From Burkholderiales bacterium RIFCSPLOWO2_02_FULL_57_36 (GTDB taxonomy: Bacteria; Pseudomonadota; Gammaproteobacteria; Burkholderiales; Burkholderiaceae_D): a DNA stretch of 64,000 bases. The notes below the pieces were generated by a model that saw only the letters and a list, made by a program, of their open reading frames with translations, made no database searches and was not told the DNA's origin. Positions 10,116-19,440 of the stretch are shown here, piece by piece. The translations under genes and the position numbers were made by a program. The stretch covers positions 27,486 through 91,485 of the forward strand of contig MESE01000090.1 of the NCBI GenBank assembly GCA_001770855.1, given 5' to 3'. How positions within the stretch are numbered: the stretch's first letter is position 1; every line of letters begins with the position of its first letter.

Positions 10116-10365
10116 GGAATGTGCACGAAATAAGGTCCCGATTTGGACGCGTCTGGCGGGATGGTGTAGCAGGGAATTCGAATGGCATGCCATTCGCCTG
10201 CGTAACGGTATCGCCTTGCAAGGCGATACTCCTGCGTAGGCGCGAGGAGGAGTCATCCCGCAAGGGGACTTGCTTCGCGGCGTAGCTGCTATGGCGACGA
10301 CGAGCAACGCCGCAGTGCGCCCGTCAGACGGGGAACCAATCGGGAAATTATTCCGTGCACGTTCC
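10116..10365. mobile_element. 250-bp MITE-like element with terminal inverted repeats
   Basis: The ends are GGAATGTGCACGAAATAA on the left and, inverted, GGAACGTGCACGGAATAA on the right; 24 of the first 28 bases match and similarity reaches CGTCTGGCGGG/CGTCTGACGGG further in. A TTA triplet flanks each side (10113-10115 and 10366-10368), consistent with a 3-bp target duplication. No transposase is encoded. Inside are two palindromes, at 10180-10195 and 10208-10229. The right TTA is the stop codon of the next gene. Confidence 0.8.
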
Positions 10366-11313
10366 TTAGCCCTGCTCTTTCTTCAGCCGAAACTCCACCA
10401 TCTTCATCAGTGCATACAGCGCTTCCAAAGCAGGAATCGCAACCTTCTCGCGCCGCCCTGCCCGCACCGTATTGCCGAGAATGACTTCGATTTCCATCGG
10501 CCGGCCGTTCTCATAATCGAGCGCCATGCTGGTCTTGTACGGCGGCGCCTTGCGCGTGCCATCGACGTACTGGTCGAACAGTCCATCCCGTAGCGGATGC
10601 CCGGTCGCCGCCGCGATGTCGCCCACCTCCCGCATCGCCTGACGGACCAGCGCCTCGCCTTCGGGAGGCGAAAGAATCGCATCCGTATCCAGCACGCCGC
10701 CCAACACGGAAATCGGATTGAACACCGCGTTCCACGCACACTTCTCCCAGCGTGCGGTCACCACGTTCTCGGACAACATGCTCTTGATGCCGCCATCCTT
10801 CAACTGGTTTGCCAACTGCCTGCATCGATCCGAGATACCACTCGGATAATTGCCGAACGACAGGTCGCCGAACGCATGGTGCCTGACCCGGCCAGGCCCG
10901 ACGCGGCTGACCTGGATAAACGCCAGCGCACTGATCAATTCATTTTCCGGAAACGCTTCCGCAATCTCCGCTTCGATTTCGACACCATTTTCAATCAGCA
11001 CGATTGCCGTGTCGGGACCGACCGCGCTACGGATCAGCGCCGCGCGGTCGACGCCCTCCACCACCTTGACGCTGACGATCAGGTAGTCAGGCGAACCGCC
11101 CTGATAATCTTCAGCGGAGCGCAAAACCTGCGTCGGACGAAACACCTGATTGCCGAGCTTGTCGCTTTCAATCGCAAATCCGTGATCGCGCACAACGTCG
11201 AATTCCGAGCGGCACACGACCGATACTTCAGCGCCTTGCGATGCCAGGACCGCACCATAGAAACTGCCGATCGCACCGGCACCGACCACCAGGACTCTGC
11301 TTTTTGTATTCAT
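10366..11313 (-). CDS. ketopantoate reductase family (ApbA/PanE-like) oxidoreductase
   Basis: A 315-residue NAD(P)-dependent 2-ketoacid reductase-like protein. The N-terminal Rossmann motif is VLVVGAGAIGSFYG; the central part has IVLIENGVEIEAE, matching the NGxG region of the family, and the helical C-terminal domain carries KCAWNAVFNPIS and the SMALDYENGRPMEIE segment shared by PanE enzymes. It could make pantoate from ketopantoate for coenzyme A, but genomes often hold several such paralogues with other substrates, so no symbol is given. ATG 11313 is used; GTG 11325 is an alternative with AGGA five bases upstream. Its stop codon lies in the duplicated TTA of the adjoining MITE-like element. 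Confidence 0.85.
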   Translation of the reverse strand: MNTKSRVLVVGAGAIGSFYGAVLASQGAEVSVVCRSEFDVVRDHGFAIESDKLGNQVFRPTQVLRSAEDYQGGSPDYLIVSVKVVEGVDRAALIRSAVGPDTAIVLIENGVEIEAEIAEAFPENELISALAFIQVSRVGPGRVRHHAFGDLSFGNYPSGISDRCRQLANQLKDGGIKSMLSENVVTARWEKCAWNAVFNPISVLGGVLDTDAILSPPEGEALVRQAMREVGDIAAATGHPLRDGLFDQYVDGTRKAPPYKTSMALDYENGRPMEIEVILGNTVRAGRREKVAIPALEALYALMKMVEFRLKKEQG

Positions 11314-11639
11314 TGATTGCGTCACGTTTTTCCTATGCAAGAAATTAAATTTTTGTATTTACAGGATATCGGGTTTCGAGATTTTCGGTGCGTGTCGAAA
11401 AAACAGTCACTCCCGGTAACGCAGAAAACCGCAAATGCATGCGTCCCTGGGGGTGAAAGAGCATGCTGCTTGTTGCCGGATTATTAATGCAGTACATTAG
11501 CGCAGGCCTTAATGCGGCCTTCAACCAGCGTCATGACTGGAAACAAATGCGAATTGTCTCTGGCCCCTGAGGTGATTCTTGAGGGTTCATTTTTCACTTC
11601 AATAGCAATCTGTCGGCTATTGCTTCTGGCACTTAAAAC
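11314..11639. other. gene-free interval, divergent promoters expected
   Basis: It lies between the starts of two divergent genes. No tRNA, repeat or convincing operator was seen; the part near 11340-11400 is AT-rich. Confidence 0.5.
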
Positions 11640-12428
11640 ATGAAACCACTATATCAAGCATCGAACGCAGTTGAAGCACACATGATTTTGGACCTGTTGC
11701 AACAGCAGGGACTTGCAGGCCGGGTCGATGGTGAATATTTGCAAGGGGGAATTGGCGAATTGCCGGCCGCAGGACTGGTCAGGGTTATGGTCGAAGAACA
11801 GGACTATGCGGCGGCGAAGGCAATCATCGATAAGTGGGATGCTGTACAACCTCTTCATGTGCCGGTTCCGGCACCCAGGAAAGCGGGCAGCAGGTTTGGC
11901 GCCTTGTTGCTAGGGGTCGTCGCCGGCGCCGCGATCTCATATGCATACCATCGAGGACCGGTGATGACGGAGGGCATTGATTACACCGGCAATGGCGTGC
12001 TTGACGAAAGATGGACCTTTGCACCGGGCGGGCGAACCGTGAAGTACGACATCGATCGCAATCGGGATGGAAAAGTTGATTACATCACGAGATTCAGCCG
12101 TGACGGAACGATTGATTTTGTCGATGCTGACGACAATTTCGACGGCGTATTCGAATCGCGGACCCACTACCGCCAAGGCAATCCAGAGCTTACCGAAACA
12201 GATACTGATAAAGACGGCTTTCGAGATTTCAAGACAAACTTCGAGCATGGAGTGATAGTGTCATTCGAATATATCTATCCTGCGACGGGCCGGCCTCAAA
12301 AGATCGAGTACTTAAAGCCGGGGAAAATTACCCATGCCGAATTGGATACCGACAAGGATGGGAAGATGGACAAGCGGATACGGTACGACGAGATCGGCGA
12401 AATATTGGCGGTGGAAGATATCAGGTAG
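11640..12428 (+). CDS. DUF2007-like protein with membrane helix and EF-hand-like repeats
   Basis: A 262-residue protein in three parts. Residues 1-65 match the DUF2007 fold (YQASNAVEAHMILDLLQQQGL, then VRVMVEEQDYAAAKAII). A single hydrophobic helix (FGALLLGVVAGAAISYAY, about 87-104) follows a basic stretch. The rest carries at least four Ca-binding-like loops: DIDRNRDGKVD, DADDNFDGVFE, DTDKDGFRD and DTDKDGKMD. It looks membrane-anchored with the repeat part probably in the periplasm. DUF2007 has been suggested to act in signal transduction; the link to calcium is inference. It is a single-gene unit. Confidence 0.75.
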   Translation: MKPLYQASNAVEAHMILDLLQQQGLAGRVDGEYLQGGIGELPAAGLVRVMVEEQDYAAAKAIIDKWDAVQPLHVPVPAPRKAGSRFGALLLGVVAGAAISYAYHRGPVMTEGIDYTGNGVLDERWTFAPGGRTVKYDIDRNRDGKVDYITRFSRDGTIDFVDADDNFDGVFESRTHYRQGNPELTETDTDKDGFRDFKTNFEHGVIVSFEYIYPATGRPQKIEYLKPGKITHAELDTDKDGKMDKRIRYDEIGEILAVEDIR

Positions 12429-12477
12429 CATCCGAATTTCCCATTCGGTCGAAAACACGGGATTTACGTTGATAGTC

Positions 12478-15400
12478 TCAATGAAAATTCCGGCTTCTCG
12501 TATCCAATCGCCCCAACCACACCGATAAATCCACCAGTTGCTTCGCAACCAGATGCCGTACATTGCGTTCGCACTGCCATATTCCATACACGCCCAGCAA
12601 TGATGCACTGAGCAATTCCTTGCGCTGTCTTTCAATCAGGTCCGGCCAGACGATCACGTTGACCACGCCGGTTTCATCTTCCAGCGTGACGAACATCGTG
12701 CCCTTTGCGGTTTCAGGGCGCTGGCGCACTGTGACGATGCCGCAGCCGCGCACGAAGCGGCCGTTGGAAAATGTATTCAGCGCTTCAGCCGAGAGAAACC
12801 GTTTCTTCGTTAGCATGGGACGCAGCAATGCCAACGGATGGCGGCCCAGCGTAAGTCCGCAGCTTCGATAATCGCCGATGATGTTTTCCGCTTCGGATGG
12901 CGCGGCGAGCTGCAGCTCCTGCTCCGCTATCGGCGCGTGCTTCAGCAATCCTGACTCCGCCGCGCCGGCCACCGCTTGCCACAGTGCCTGCCGCCGATGG
13001 CCAGCCAGAGATTCGAGTGCGTTTGCCGCCGCCAGCACCTGCAAGTCGCTACGCGCCAGTTGCGCGCGGGTTGCCATGTCGTGCAAATCTGAAAATGGAC
13101 GGGCCGCACGCGCCTCTTCGATCCGGCATGCGGCGTCTCTCGGCAATCCGCGCACCAGGCTCAAGCCGAGCCGCACCGCCTGCTGATTGCTTTCCGACAG
13201 CTCCAGCGCCGCATCCCAGCCGCTGATGCATGCATCAATCGCACGCACTTCGACATTGTGCCGTTTGGCATCCTGCACCAGTTGCGACGGCGAATAAAAT
13301 CCCATCGGCTGGCTGTTGAGCAGCGCAACGAGAAATACGCTCGGTTCGTGGCATTTCAGCCAGGAACTGGCGTAGGCGAGCAATGCAAAGCTGGCGGCAT
13401 GGCTTTCCGGGAAACCGTATTCGGAAAAGCCCTGGATCTGACGGAAAATCGATTCCGCAAACTCGCGCGTGTAATTGCGTTTCAGCATGCCCTTGATCAG
13501 CTTGTCTTCGAATTTTTCCAGTCCGCCCTTGCGCTTCCATGCCGCCATCGCACGGCGCAGCTGATCGGCTTCGCCTGCGGTGAAACCGGCAGCCAGCATC
13601 GCGATCTGCATCACCTGTTCCTGAAAAATCGGTATGCCCAAAGTGCGCGACAATGCCTGCTCCAGGTCGTGGGGATAATCGACCGGCTCCAGGCCTTGCC
13701 GGCGCTGCAGATACGGATGCACCATGCCGCCCTGTATCGGCCCCGGCCGCACGATCGCCACCTGCACAACCAGGTCATAAAAAGTCCGTGGCCGCAAGCG
13801 CGGCAGCATGCTCATCTGCGCCCTGCTCTCGATCTGGAATACGCCGATCGTATCGGCTGCGCAAATCATGTCGTAGGTGGCCGTATCTTCCGCGGGAATA
13901 TCCTGTAGCTCGAACGATTCGCCGCGCCGATCGGCGACCAGCGCCAGCGCGCGGCGGATCATGGTCAGCATGCCGAGCGCGAGGATGTCGACTTTCAGTA
14001 AGCCGAGCGCATCCAGGTCGTCTTTGTCCCATTGCACCACGCTGCGGTTTTCCATCGCCGCGTTTTCGATCGGCACCAGCCGCGACAGCTTGCCGCGCGA
14101 GATCACGAAGCCACCGGGATGTTGGGACAGATGCCGCGGAAAACCCATCAGCTTTTCCGCGATGCCGCACCACTGCTGCGCAATCGGCGACTCCAGCGCC
14201 ATGCCGCATTCACTGAAGCGCCTGGATAGCCCCTCTTTGCCATCCCACCAGCGGTGCGATTTTGCGATCTGATCCACCACGCCCGGATCGATGCCCAGTG
14301 CCTTGCCGACATCGCGCAGTGCGCTACGCGGCCGATAACTGATCACGACCGCTGTCAGTGCCGCGCGCAGCCGGCCGTACTTGTTGTAGACATATTGAAT
14401 GACTTCCTCACGCCGTTGATGCTCGAAATCGACATCGATATCGGGCGGCTCGTTGCGTTCTTTTGAAATGAATCGTTCGAACAATGAATTGCCGCGCGCC
14501 GGGTCTACCTCGGTAATGCCGAGGCAATAGCAGACGGCGGAGTTGGCGGCCGAACCGCGGCCCTGGCACAAAATATTTTCCCTGCGCGCGAAGCAGACGA
14601 TGTCATAGACCGTCAGAAAATACGGTTCGTATGCCATGTCGGCGATCAGGTCCAGCTCGTTTTCGATCTGTAGCTGCACGGTGGATGGAATGCCGGCTGG
14701 GAAACGCCGGTGCGCGCCGATATAGGTTTGCTTGCGCAGATGCGTTGCAGCCGTTTCGCCCTTGGGCACCAGTTCATCCGGATATTCATAACGCAGCTCG
14801 TCAAGAGAAAACCTGCATTGCCTGGCAGTGCGGATGGTTTCCTGCAGCGCTTCGACCGGGTACAGATTGGCCAGCCGCAGCCGGGACCGCAGATGCTGTT
14901 CCGCATTGGGCGCGAGATCGTAGCCGCATGCGGAGACGGGTTTGCCCAGCCGGATCGCGGTCAGCGTATCCTGTAGCGGCTTGCATGAACGCACGTGCAT
15001 GCAGACGTCGCCGGTGGCAAGCAGCGGAATCGCGCAGTCATGAGCTACCTGCTGCACGATTGTTTTATGCCGCTCGTCGCGGCCGTGGTGCAGCAACGTC
15101 AATGCGATCCGTGCGCGTCCCGGAAATGTCTGCGTCAGCCACTGCGCCTGTGCGGAAAGCTCATCGATGGCAATGCCGTAGGCCGGCGCCAGAATCACAA
15201 GGCAATCAGGCATGCCGCGCAAATGCGCATAAGGCTTTTCCGGCGTTGCAAAGTCGCATGGTGTCAGAAGATAACTGCCCTTCTTCACGGTCCGCGTACG
15301 CGCCAAGGTGATCAACTCCGAAAGATTGCCATAGCCTTCGCGATTCTGTGCAAGCACGATCAGTGAAAAAGCCGCACTGCCGTCCTCATTCTTCAGATGA

Positions 15401-15639
15401 AACTGGCTGCCGATAATCAGATGCAGTCCCAGTTTTTTTGCTTCGACATGCGCGCGCACCACGCCGGCCAGAGAACATTCGTCGGTAATCGCGAGCGCGG
15501 AATAACCAAGCTGCGCCGCGCGCGCCACCAGCTCTTCCGCATGCGACGCGCCGCGCAGGAAACTGAAATTCGATGCGCATTGCAGTTCCGCATACTCGGG
15601 TAACGGTGCGATCAATACGGCAGGCGGCTCGGCTTGCAT
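12478..15639 (-). CDS. dnaE2: error-prone DNA polymerase DnaE2
   Basis: A 1053-residue C-family polymerase alpha subunit of the DnaE2 (ImuC) type, which carries out SOS-induced translesion synthesis with ImuA and ImuB. The N-terminal PHP domain starts at about residue 15 (YAELQCASNFSFLRGAS). The polymerase core shows GRGSAANSAVCYCLGI and PPDIDVDFEH, which holds two catalytic Asp residues, then QHPGGFVIS and the helix-hairpin-helix region. An OB domain near the end reads GTMFVTLEDETGVVNVIVWP. It lacks the long C-terminus of replicative DnaE1. The start lies 6 bases after the imuB stop. Confidence 0.96.
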   Translation of the reverse strand: MQAEPPAVLIAPLPEYAELQCASNFSFLRGASHAEELVARAAQLGYSALAITDECSLAGVVRAHVEAKKLGLHLIIGSQFHLKNEDGSAAFSLIVLAQNREGYGNLSELITLARTRTVKKGSYLLTPCDFATPEKPYAHLRGMPDCLVILAPAYGIAIDELSAQAQWLTQTFPGRARIALTLLHHGRDERHKTIVQQVAHDCAIPLLATGDVCMHVRSCKPLQDTLTAIRLGKPVSACGYDLAPNAEQHLRSRLRLANLYPVEALQETIRTARQCRFSLDELRYEYPDELVPKGETAATHLRKQTYIGAHRRFPAGIPSTVQLQIENELDLIADMAYEPYFLTVYDIVCFARRENILCQGRGSAANSAVCYCLGITEVDPARGNSLFERFISKERNEPPDIDVDFEHQRREEVIQYVYNKYGRLRAALTAVVISYRPRSALRDVGKALGIDPGVVDQIAKSHRWWDGKEGLSRRFSECGMALESPIAQQWCGIAEKLMGFPRHLSQHPGGFVISRGKLSRLVPIENAAMENRSVVQWDKDDLDALGLLKVDILALGMLTMIRRALALVADRRGESFELQDIPAEDTATYDMICAADTIGVFQIESRAQMSMLPRLRPRTFYDLVVQVAIVRPGPIQGGMVHPYLQRRQGLEPVDYPHDLEQALSRTLGIPIFQEQVMQIAMLAAGFTAGEADQLRRAMAAWKRKGGLEKFEDKLIKGMLKRNYTREFAESIFRQIQGFSEYGFPESHAASFALLAYASSWLKCHEPSVFLVALLNSQPMGFYSPSQLVQDAKRHNVEVRAIDACISGWDAALELSESNQQAVRLGLSLVRGLPRDAACRIEEARAARPFSDLHDMATRAQLARSDLQVLAAANALESLAGHRRQALWQAVAGAAESGLLKHAPIAEQELQLAAPSEAENIIGDYRSCGLTLGRHPLALLRPMLTKKRFLSAEALNTFSNGRFVRGCGIVTVRQRPETAKGTMFVTLEDETGVVNVIVWPDLIERQRKELLSASLLGVYGIWQCERNVRHLVAKQLVDLSVWLGRLDTRSRNFH

Positions 15640-15645
15640 CGCGCG

Positions 15646-17124
15646 TCACGCAAACAGGCCGTGCAAAAACCAGCGTATCTCGTCGCCGACCCGTTGCCGG
15701 TACACCCAGTAGCATGCGGACTCGTTTCCCTGTGCAATGAAATAATCGCGCGCCGTGAAAGCGTCATCCCACCAGCCGCATTCGATCCGCTCCGGGCCGT
15801 TGATCAATTGCAGCGGTGAACCGTAAAACGGGCGATGCTCGCGCACCAGCAATGCAAGCGGTTTTTCCAGCAGCCAGAACGGGCGCCGGGTCGGCCCCAT
15901 TTCCATAACCGGCGCAAACCGTTCTATCGATGCCGCCGGACGCCATTGATTGCTGATTTCGGGCCGATGGTCGGCTTCGGCCGCAGGCGCAAGCACGCTG
16001 TCCGCACCCAGCCGCGCGGTCAGCAATTCAAGCAGGCGATGGTAATCGGCAGGCGTGCCGCCCGGCTCCGGAAACAGCGACTCGGTCGGCGGCATCATCG
16101 CGGATAGGTCGACTGCTTCGAGCCGGATCGCGATCACCGGACCGCTCAATTCAATCCGCCCCAGTCGTTCTTTCAGCAAACGGATCAAATGCGCTTCATG
16201 CCATGCCGGTTCCGCCAGCGCAATCTCGACCGGCGTGGGCTCTATCGCCGTACGGCCGCGTTCATGCTCCAGAAAAAGAACCATGCGCGATACCGCCAGT
16301 TGCTGCACCGTCAACCAGCCGACCATTTGCAGGATCAGGCGGCGCGCGGCAAACAACACTGCCTCGGCATGTTCGATGCGGTCCGGCAATTCCAGTTTCG
16401 CGGAAAATGTCTGCGGCGCTTCTATCCAGTTGAACAATTCCGGCGCATCGCCATAGGCGCGGTCGAGCGCATCCAGCACATCCTTGCCGCAACGCCGCTG
16501 CAATCCGGCGCGCGGCAGCTTGCGCAAATCACCGAGCGTGCGGCAGCCGATGCCATCCAGCCAATCGCGATAAGGCCCGGCCGCAGGCAGCAGCGTAAAC
16601 GGCAGTGCATCCAGCCGCCGGGTCAAACTATCCATGCGGATCACGCGGCGCGCTCTTGCCAGCGATCGATTGCCGCGACGGCAAGCCAATAGCCATGCGC
16701 CCTGCGCAGTCGGCGCCATGCCGATCTGCGCCGTGAACCCCATCGCATCGACGCTGGTGCGCACACGCCGGCATAGCGCCAGGCGGCCACCGAACACACG
16801 CAGACTGGCGGTCACGTCGAGCAGCAGGTTGGCATTGTCTTCAGCAAGCGCGACTTCGGGCGTGTATTGCAACAAGCTCATCGCGATGCCGTTCAATGCA
16901 GCCTGTTCCTTCACCGCATCCCGGTCATGCATCGTCGCATCCGGCGCGATCGCCGACACGCCGCCGCGCCGCATTCCGATGCGCACGCCGCCGTCATCTG
17001 CCTGCGGCGTCATCGCCAGCACCTGCTCGCGCTCGATCACGACATGCATGCCCAGCTCACACCAGCGCGGCCGGAACGTTTCGAGAGGCAGTAACGGCAG
17101 GTGCACGGCGATCCACAGGCGCAT
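15646..17124 (-). CDS. imuB: ImuB, Y-family polymerase-like mutasome subunit
   Basis: A 492-residue DinB/UmuC-like protein beginning MRLWIAVHLPLLPLETF, the standard start of ImuB. ImuB has lost polymerase activity in the family and instead bridges DnaE2, ImuA and the beta clamp. The helix-hairpin-helix region (LDGIGCRTLGDLRKLPRAGLQRRCG) and little-finger region are present. It overlaps the end of imuA by 68 bases, which argues for tight coupling, and is followed by dnaE2 after 6 bases. Confidence 0.95.
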   Translation of the reverse strand: MRLWIAVHLPLLPLETFRPRWCELGMHVVIEREQVLAMTPQADDGGVRIGMRRGGVSAIAPDATMHDRDAVKEQAALNGIAMSLLQYTPEVALAEDNANLLLDVTASLRVFGGRLALCRRVRTSVDAMGFTAQIGMAPTAQGAWLLACRRGNRSLARARRVIRMDSLTRRLDALPFTLLPAAGPYRDWLDGIGCRTLGDLRKLPRAGLQRRCGKDVLDALDRAYGDAPELFNWIEAPQTFSAKLELPDRIEHAEAVLFAARRLILQMVGWLTVQQLAVSRMVLFLEHERGRTAIEPTPVEIALAEPAWHEAHLIRLLKERLGRIELSGPVIAIRLEAVDLSAMMPPTESLFPEPGGTPADYHRLLELLTARLGADSVLAPAAEADHRPEISNQWRPAASIERFAPVMEMGPTRRPFWLLEKPLALLVREHRPFYGSPLQLINGPERIECGWWDDAFTARDYFIAQGNESACYWVYRQRVGDEIRWFLHGLFA

Positions 17125-17782
17125 GATTCAATGAAGTTGTGTTGAAGGGAGCCGCAGCCTTGTCGTCAAGCCGCAGATAAAGCGCATCATCGCGCCGCGG
17201 ACCGCGCCGCTTGACGATATCGATCGCCACGCCGGCATGTGCAGACCGCAGTGCGAGACGCAGCGGCGCGGGAGAAGAATCCTGCGCGCTCGACAGCGGC
17301 CGGATCATCCAGAACACGATATCGCTCTCCTGCGCCGCCAGATGCAAACGGCGCAACGATTCCGAGCGGACATGCGTCTGCCAGAAAAGCAGCGCGCCGC
17401 AACTGCCGTTGCGCAGGATTTGTTCGGCACTCCACAATGCATCTGCACTGCGCGCGGTCTTGATCCAGAGAAGATGTGCAGGCGCCAAGCCCCAGCTGGA
17501 CCAGGCGGCAATTTGCGGCAGATGCGGCGGTTGTACCAGCGCAATGCGCCGCTGTCGTGCAATCGTCGCCAGGGCCGGGCGCAGCAAACGCATCTCGCCG
17601 ATGCCCGGCTGCTGCAACAACAATTCAATCAGCGAGGAAGCGGGCCAGCCGCCATTGGGCAATTCACGATCCAGCGCGGGATGGCTGGTGGATATAACCG
17701 GATTCCGGCAGGAACCCATTTGATCCGCACGCCAGATGGCATGCGGACATTCCGAAACGATGGTTGCCGCCGACGCCGACAT
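17057..17782 (-). CDS. imuA: ImuA, RecA/SulA-like mutasome subunit
   Basis: A 241-residue RecA-fold protein, first gene of the imuA-imuB-dnaE2 cassette. Motifs: HPALDRELPNGGWPASSLIELLL (residues about 36-58), the region that replaces the RecA P-loop, then GEMRLLRPALATIARQRRIALVQPP. It supports SOS mutagenesis with ImuB and DnaE2. ATG 17782 is chosen because AAGGAG sits six bases upstream; the ATG two codons earlier would touch that site. The LexA box lies about 53-68 bases upstream of the start. Confidence 0.92.
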   Translation of the reverse strand: MSASAATIVSECPHAIWRADQMGSCRNPVISTSHPALDRELPNGGWPASSLIELLLQQPGIGEMRLLRPALATIARQRRIALVQPPHLPQIAAWSSWGLAPAHLLWIKTARSADALWSAEQILRNGSCGALLFWQTHVRSESLRRLHLAAQESDIVFWMIRPLSSAQDSSPAPLRLALRSAHAGVAIDIVKRRGPRRDDALYLRLDDKAAAPFNTTSLNHAPVDRRAPAVTASRNVPAALV

Positions 17783-17834
17783 GATCATCTCCTTTTTGTT
17801 GTCGTGGAGCGATGAAGTTGCTCATCAATTTATA

Positions 17835-17850
17835 CTGTACAAATATACAG
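17835..17850 (-). promoter_or_regulatory. LexA (SOS) box of imuA-imuB-dnaE2
   Basis: CTGTACAAATATACAG fits CTGT-N8-ACAG exactly, with an AT-rich centre and flanks TA...TA close to the E. coli LexA consensus. On the minus strand it overlaps a TATAAA-type -10 region upstream of imuA, so LexA should repress the cassette until DNA damage. The remainder of 17851-18108 has a 7-bp hairpin at 17941-17965 (AGCGCCG/CGGCGCT) and no gene. Confidence 0.9.
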
Positions 17851-18108
17851 TATATAATCAACGTCGGTTAGCCAAATTCATTATGGAAATTTTTGGCTTC
17901 TATATGTTTTTGATGAAATTTATTTTCTCTGTTAGAGACAAGCGCCGGTAACACAAGTCGGCGCTAAATCATCGCAATCAAACATTTTGTTGCAAGATTT
18001 TTTTCCTTGATCCAATATTTTCTTACAGTAAAATAATTTACGTAATGCAATAATAGACAGCAGAATTTTGCGCGCCTGCGCCACTCCTTTGATGAAGGAA
18101 TTCCCGAC

Positions 18109-19251
18109 GTGAATGAACAGTTCTCCCTGATTGAAACACTCACCTTCGCCGAAAGCGGAGACCTGCCTGTTCAAGGCACGCTGATCGAGCAGATATTCCA
18201 TCTTCTTAATTCCAAGACGGTATTCAGCGACATCATCATTCACCAGAATAGTCCCATCATGCTGCGCCAGCCGAAAAGGCTGGTCGCCGTCTCGGATACG
18301 CCAGTTACTCTCGAAGAAATGGAAGAGTTCTTTGAAGTGATCGAGCCGAACTGGAAGGAGCGGATACAAGACAGGGCGTTTGATCGCTCCAAGGACTTGC
18401 ACAGCGCGCGCATCCGGCTCAACTGCTTTACATTCCAGGGCAAGAAGCGGCTCGGATGCGTGATCCGCCGTTTTCCTACCGCGCCGGTCCCACTGAACCA
18501 AGTCGGGTTGCGCAAGAATTCCCAGGAGTTCGCAAAACTGTACAGCGGGCTTGTCCTGATCATAGGCGACACATGCCAGGGAAAATCGACGACGATTGCG
18601 TCGCTTCTCGACGAGATCAACAAAAACCGCTCGGGACACATCATTACCATCGAAGACCCGGTGGAAACCCTGATCCCGCAGAGAAAATCGATCATCACCC
18701 AGCGCGAAGTCGGCACGGAAGGCGACGTGCAAAGCTACTATCTTGGCGCACTGGACGCTTTGCGCGAGCGGCCCGACGTGGTTCTGATCGGCGAAATAAG
18801 GGATTCGGAAACCGCACAGGAGGCGCTCGCGCTTTCCGAATCGGGGCCTTTGGTATTTGCCACTCTCCATGCCAGGTCGACCGAACTCGGACTGCAAAAA
18901 ATGCTGCGCCTGCTAGGGAATTCGGATATGCAAGCCCAGGCGCTTGCCACGGCGCTGCGCGGTGTGATTTGCCAGGCACTGCTGCCTTCCATGCGAGGCG
19001 ACAGCTATCACTTGACTACCGAATGCCTGACAGTCAATGCAGAAGCGGCGAAGCTGATCGAGGCTCGAAACATCAGCGGCATTCGTCCGCTCCTGGAAAA
19101 ACTGGAGCGTACCGGCGATGCAGGCTGTCATACGATGAATTCAGACCTGGCGTCATTGATCAAGGCGAAAAAAATAACCCTCGACGATGCACGCAAGGCC
19201 ACCACCGACCGCGCTGGTTTTATGGAATTGTTCAATAGCAAGGCGGCTTAG
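18109..19251 (+). CDS. PilT/DotB-like secretion ATPase, orphan
   Basis: A 380-residue hexameric-type ATPase of the PilT/VirB11 superfamily. The N-terminal PAS-like part (KTVFSDIIIHQNSPIMLRQ) precedes the Walker A GDTCQGKST (about 152-160), which fits GxxxxGK[ST] but departs from the usual GPTGSGKST. An Asp-box-like ITIEDPVE, Walker B VVLIGEIRD and the His-box ATLHARST follow. It could power pilus retraction or a type IV-like machine, yet no pilus or secretion genes are next to it. Start GTG 18109 with AAGGAA nine bases upstream. DotB/TraJ-like rather than true PilT is possible. Confidence 0.8.
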   Translation: MNEQFSLIETLTFAESGDLPVQGTLIEQIFHLLNSKTVFSDIIIHQNSPIMLRQPKRLVAVSDTPVTLEEMEEFFEVIEPNWKERIQDRAFDRSKDLHSARIRLNCFTFQGKKRLGCVIRRFPTAPVPLNQVGLRKNSQEFAKLYSGLVLIIGDTCQGKSTTIASLLDEINKNRSGHIITIEDPVETLIPQRKSIITQREVGTEGDVQSYYLGALDALRERPDVVLIGEIRDSETAQEALALSESGPLVFATLHARSTELGLQKMLRLLGNSDMQAQALATALRGVICQALLPSMRGDSYHLTTECLTVNAEAAKLIEARNISGIRPLLEKLERTGDAGCHTMNSDLASLIKAKKITLDDARKATTDRAGFMELFNSKAA

Positions 19252-19440
19252 GCCTAGTACCTACTAAACTTGGGAGCCAGGTCTCGCCTTTTATCTTTTA
19301 TGCATCGAATCTGCCGCCGCGATTTATCACGCACTTCGCACGGTGATCGACGTGGGGAAAAAGATGGGACTTGGCCTTATTCTGTAGCGCCATCATGCAA
19401 TACAACACAAACCCAACCGCAAAACTTGCCTTTGCGGCTG

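Noticed and set aside
17057..17124. Frameshift between imuA and imuB
   Set aside because: Both proteins have normal starts and ends for their families; the 68-base overlap is best read as natural.
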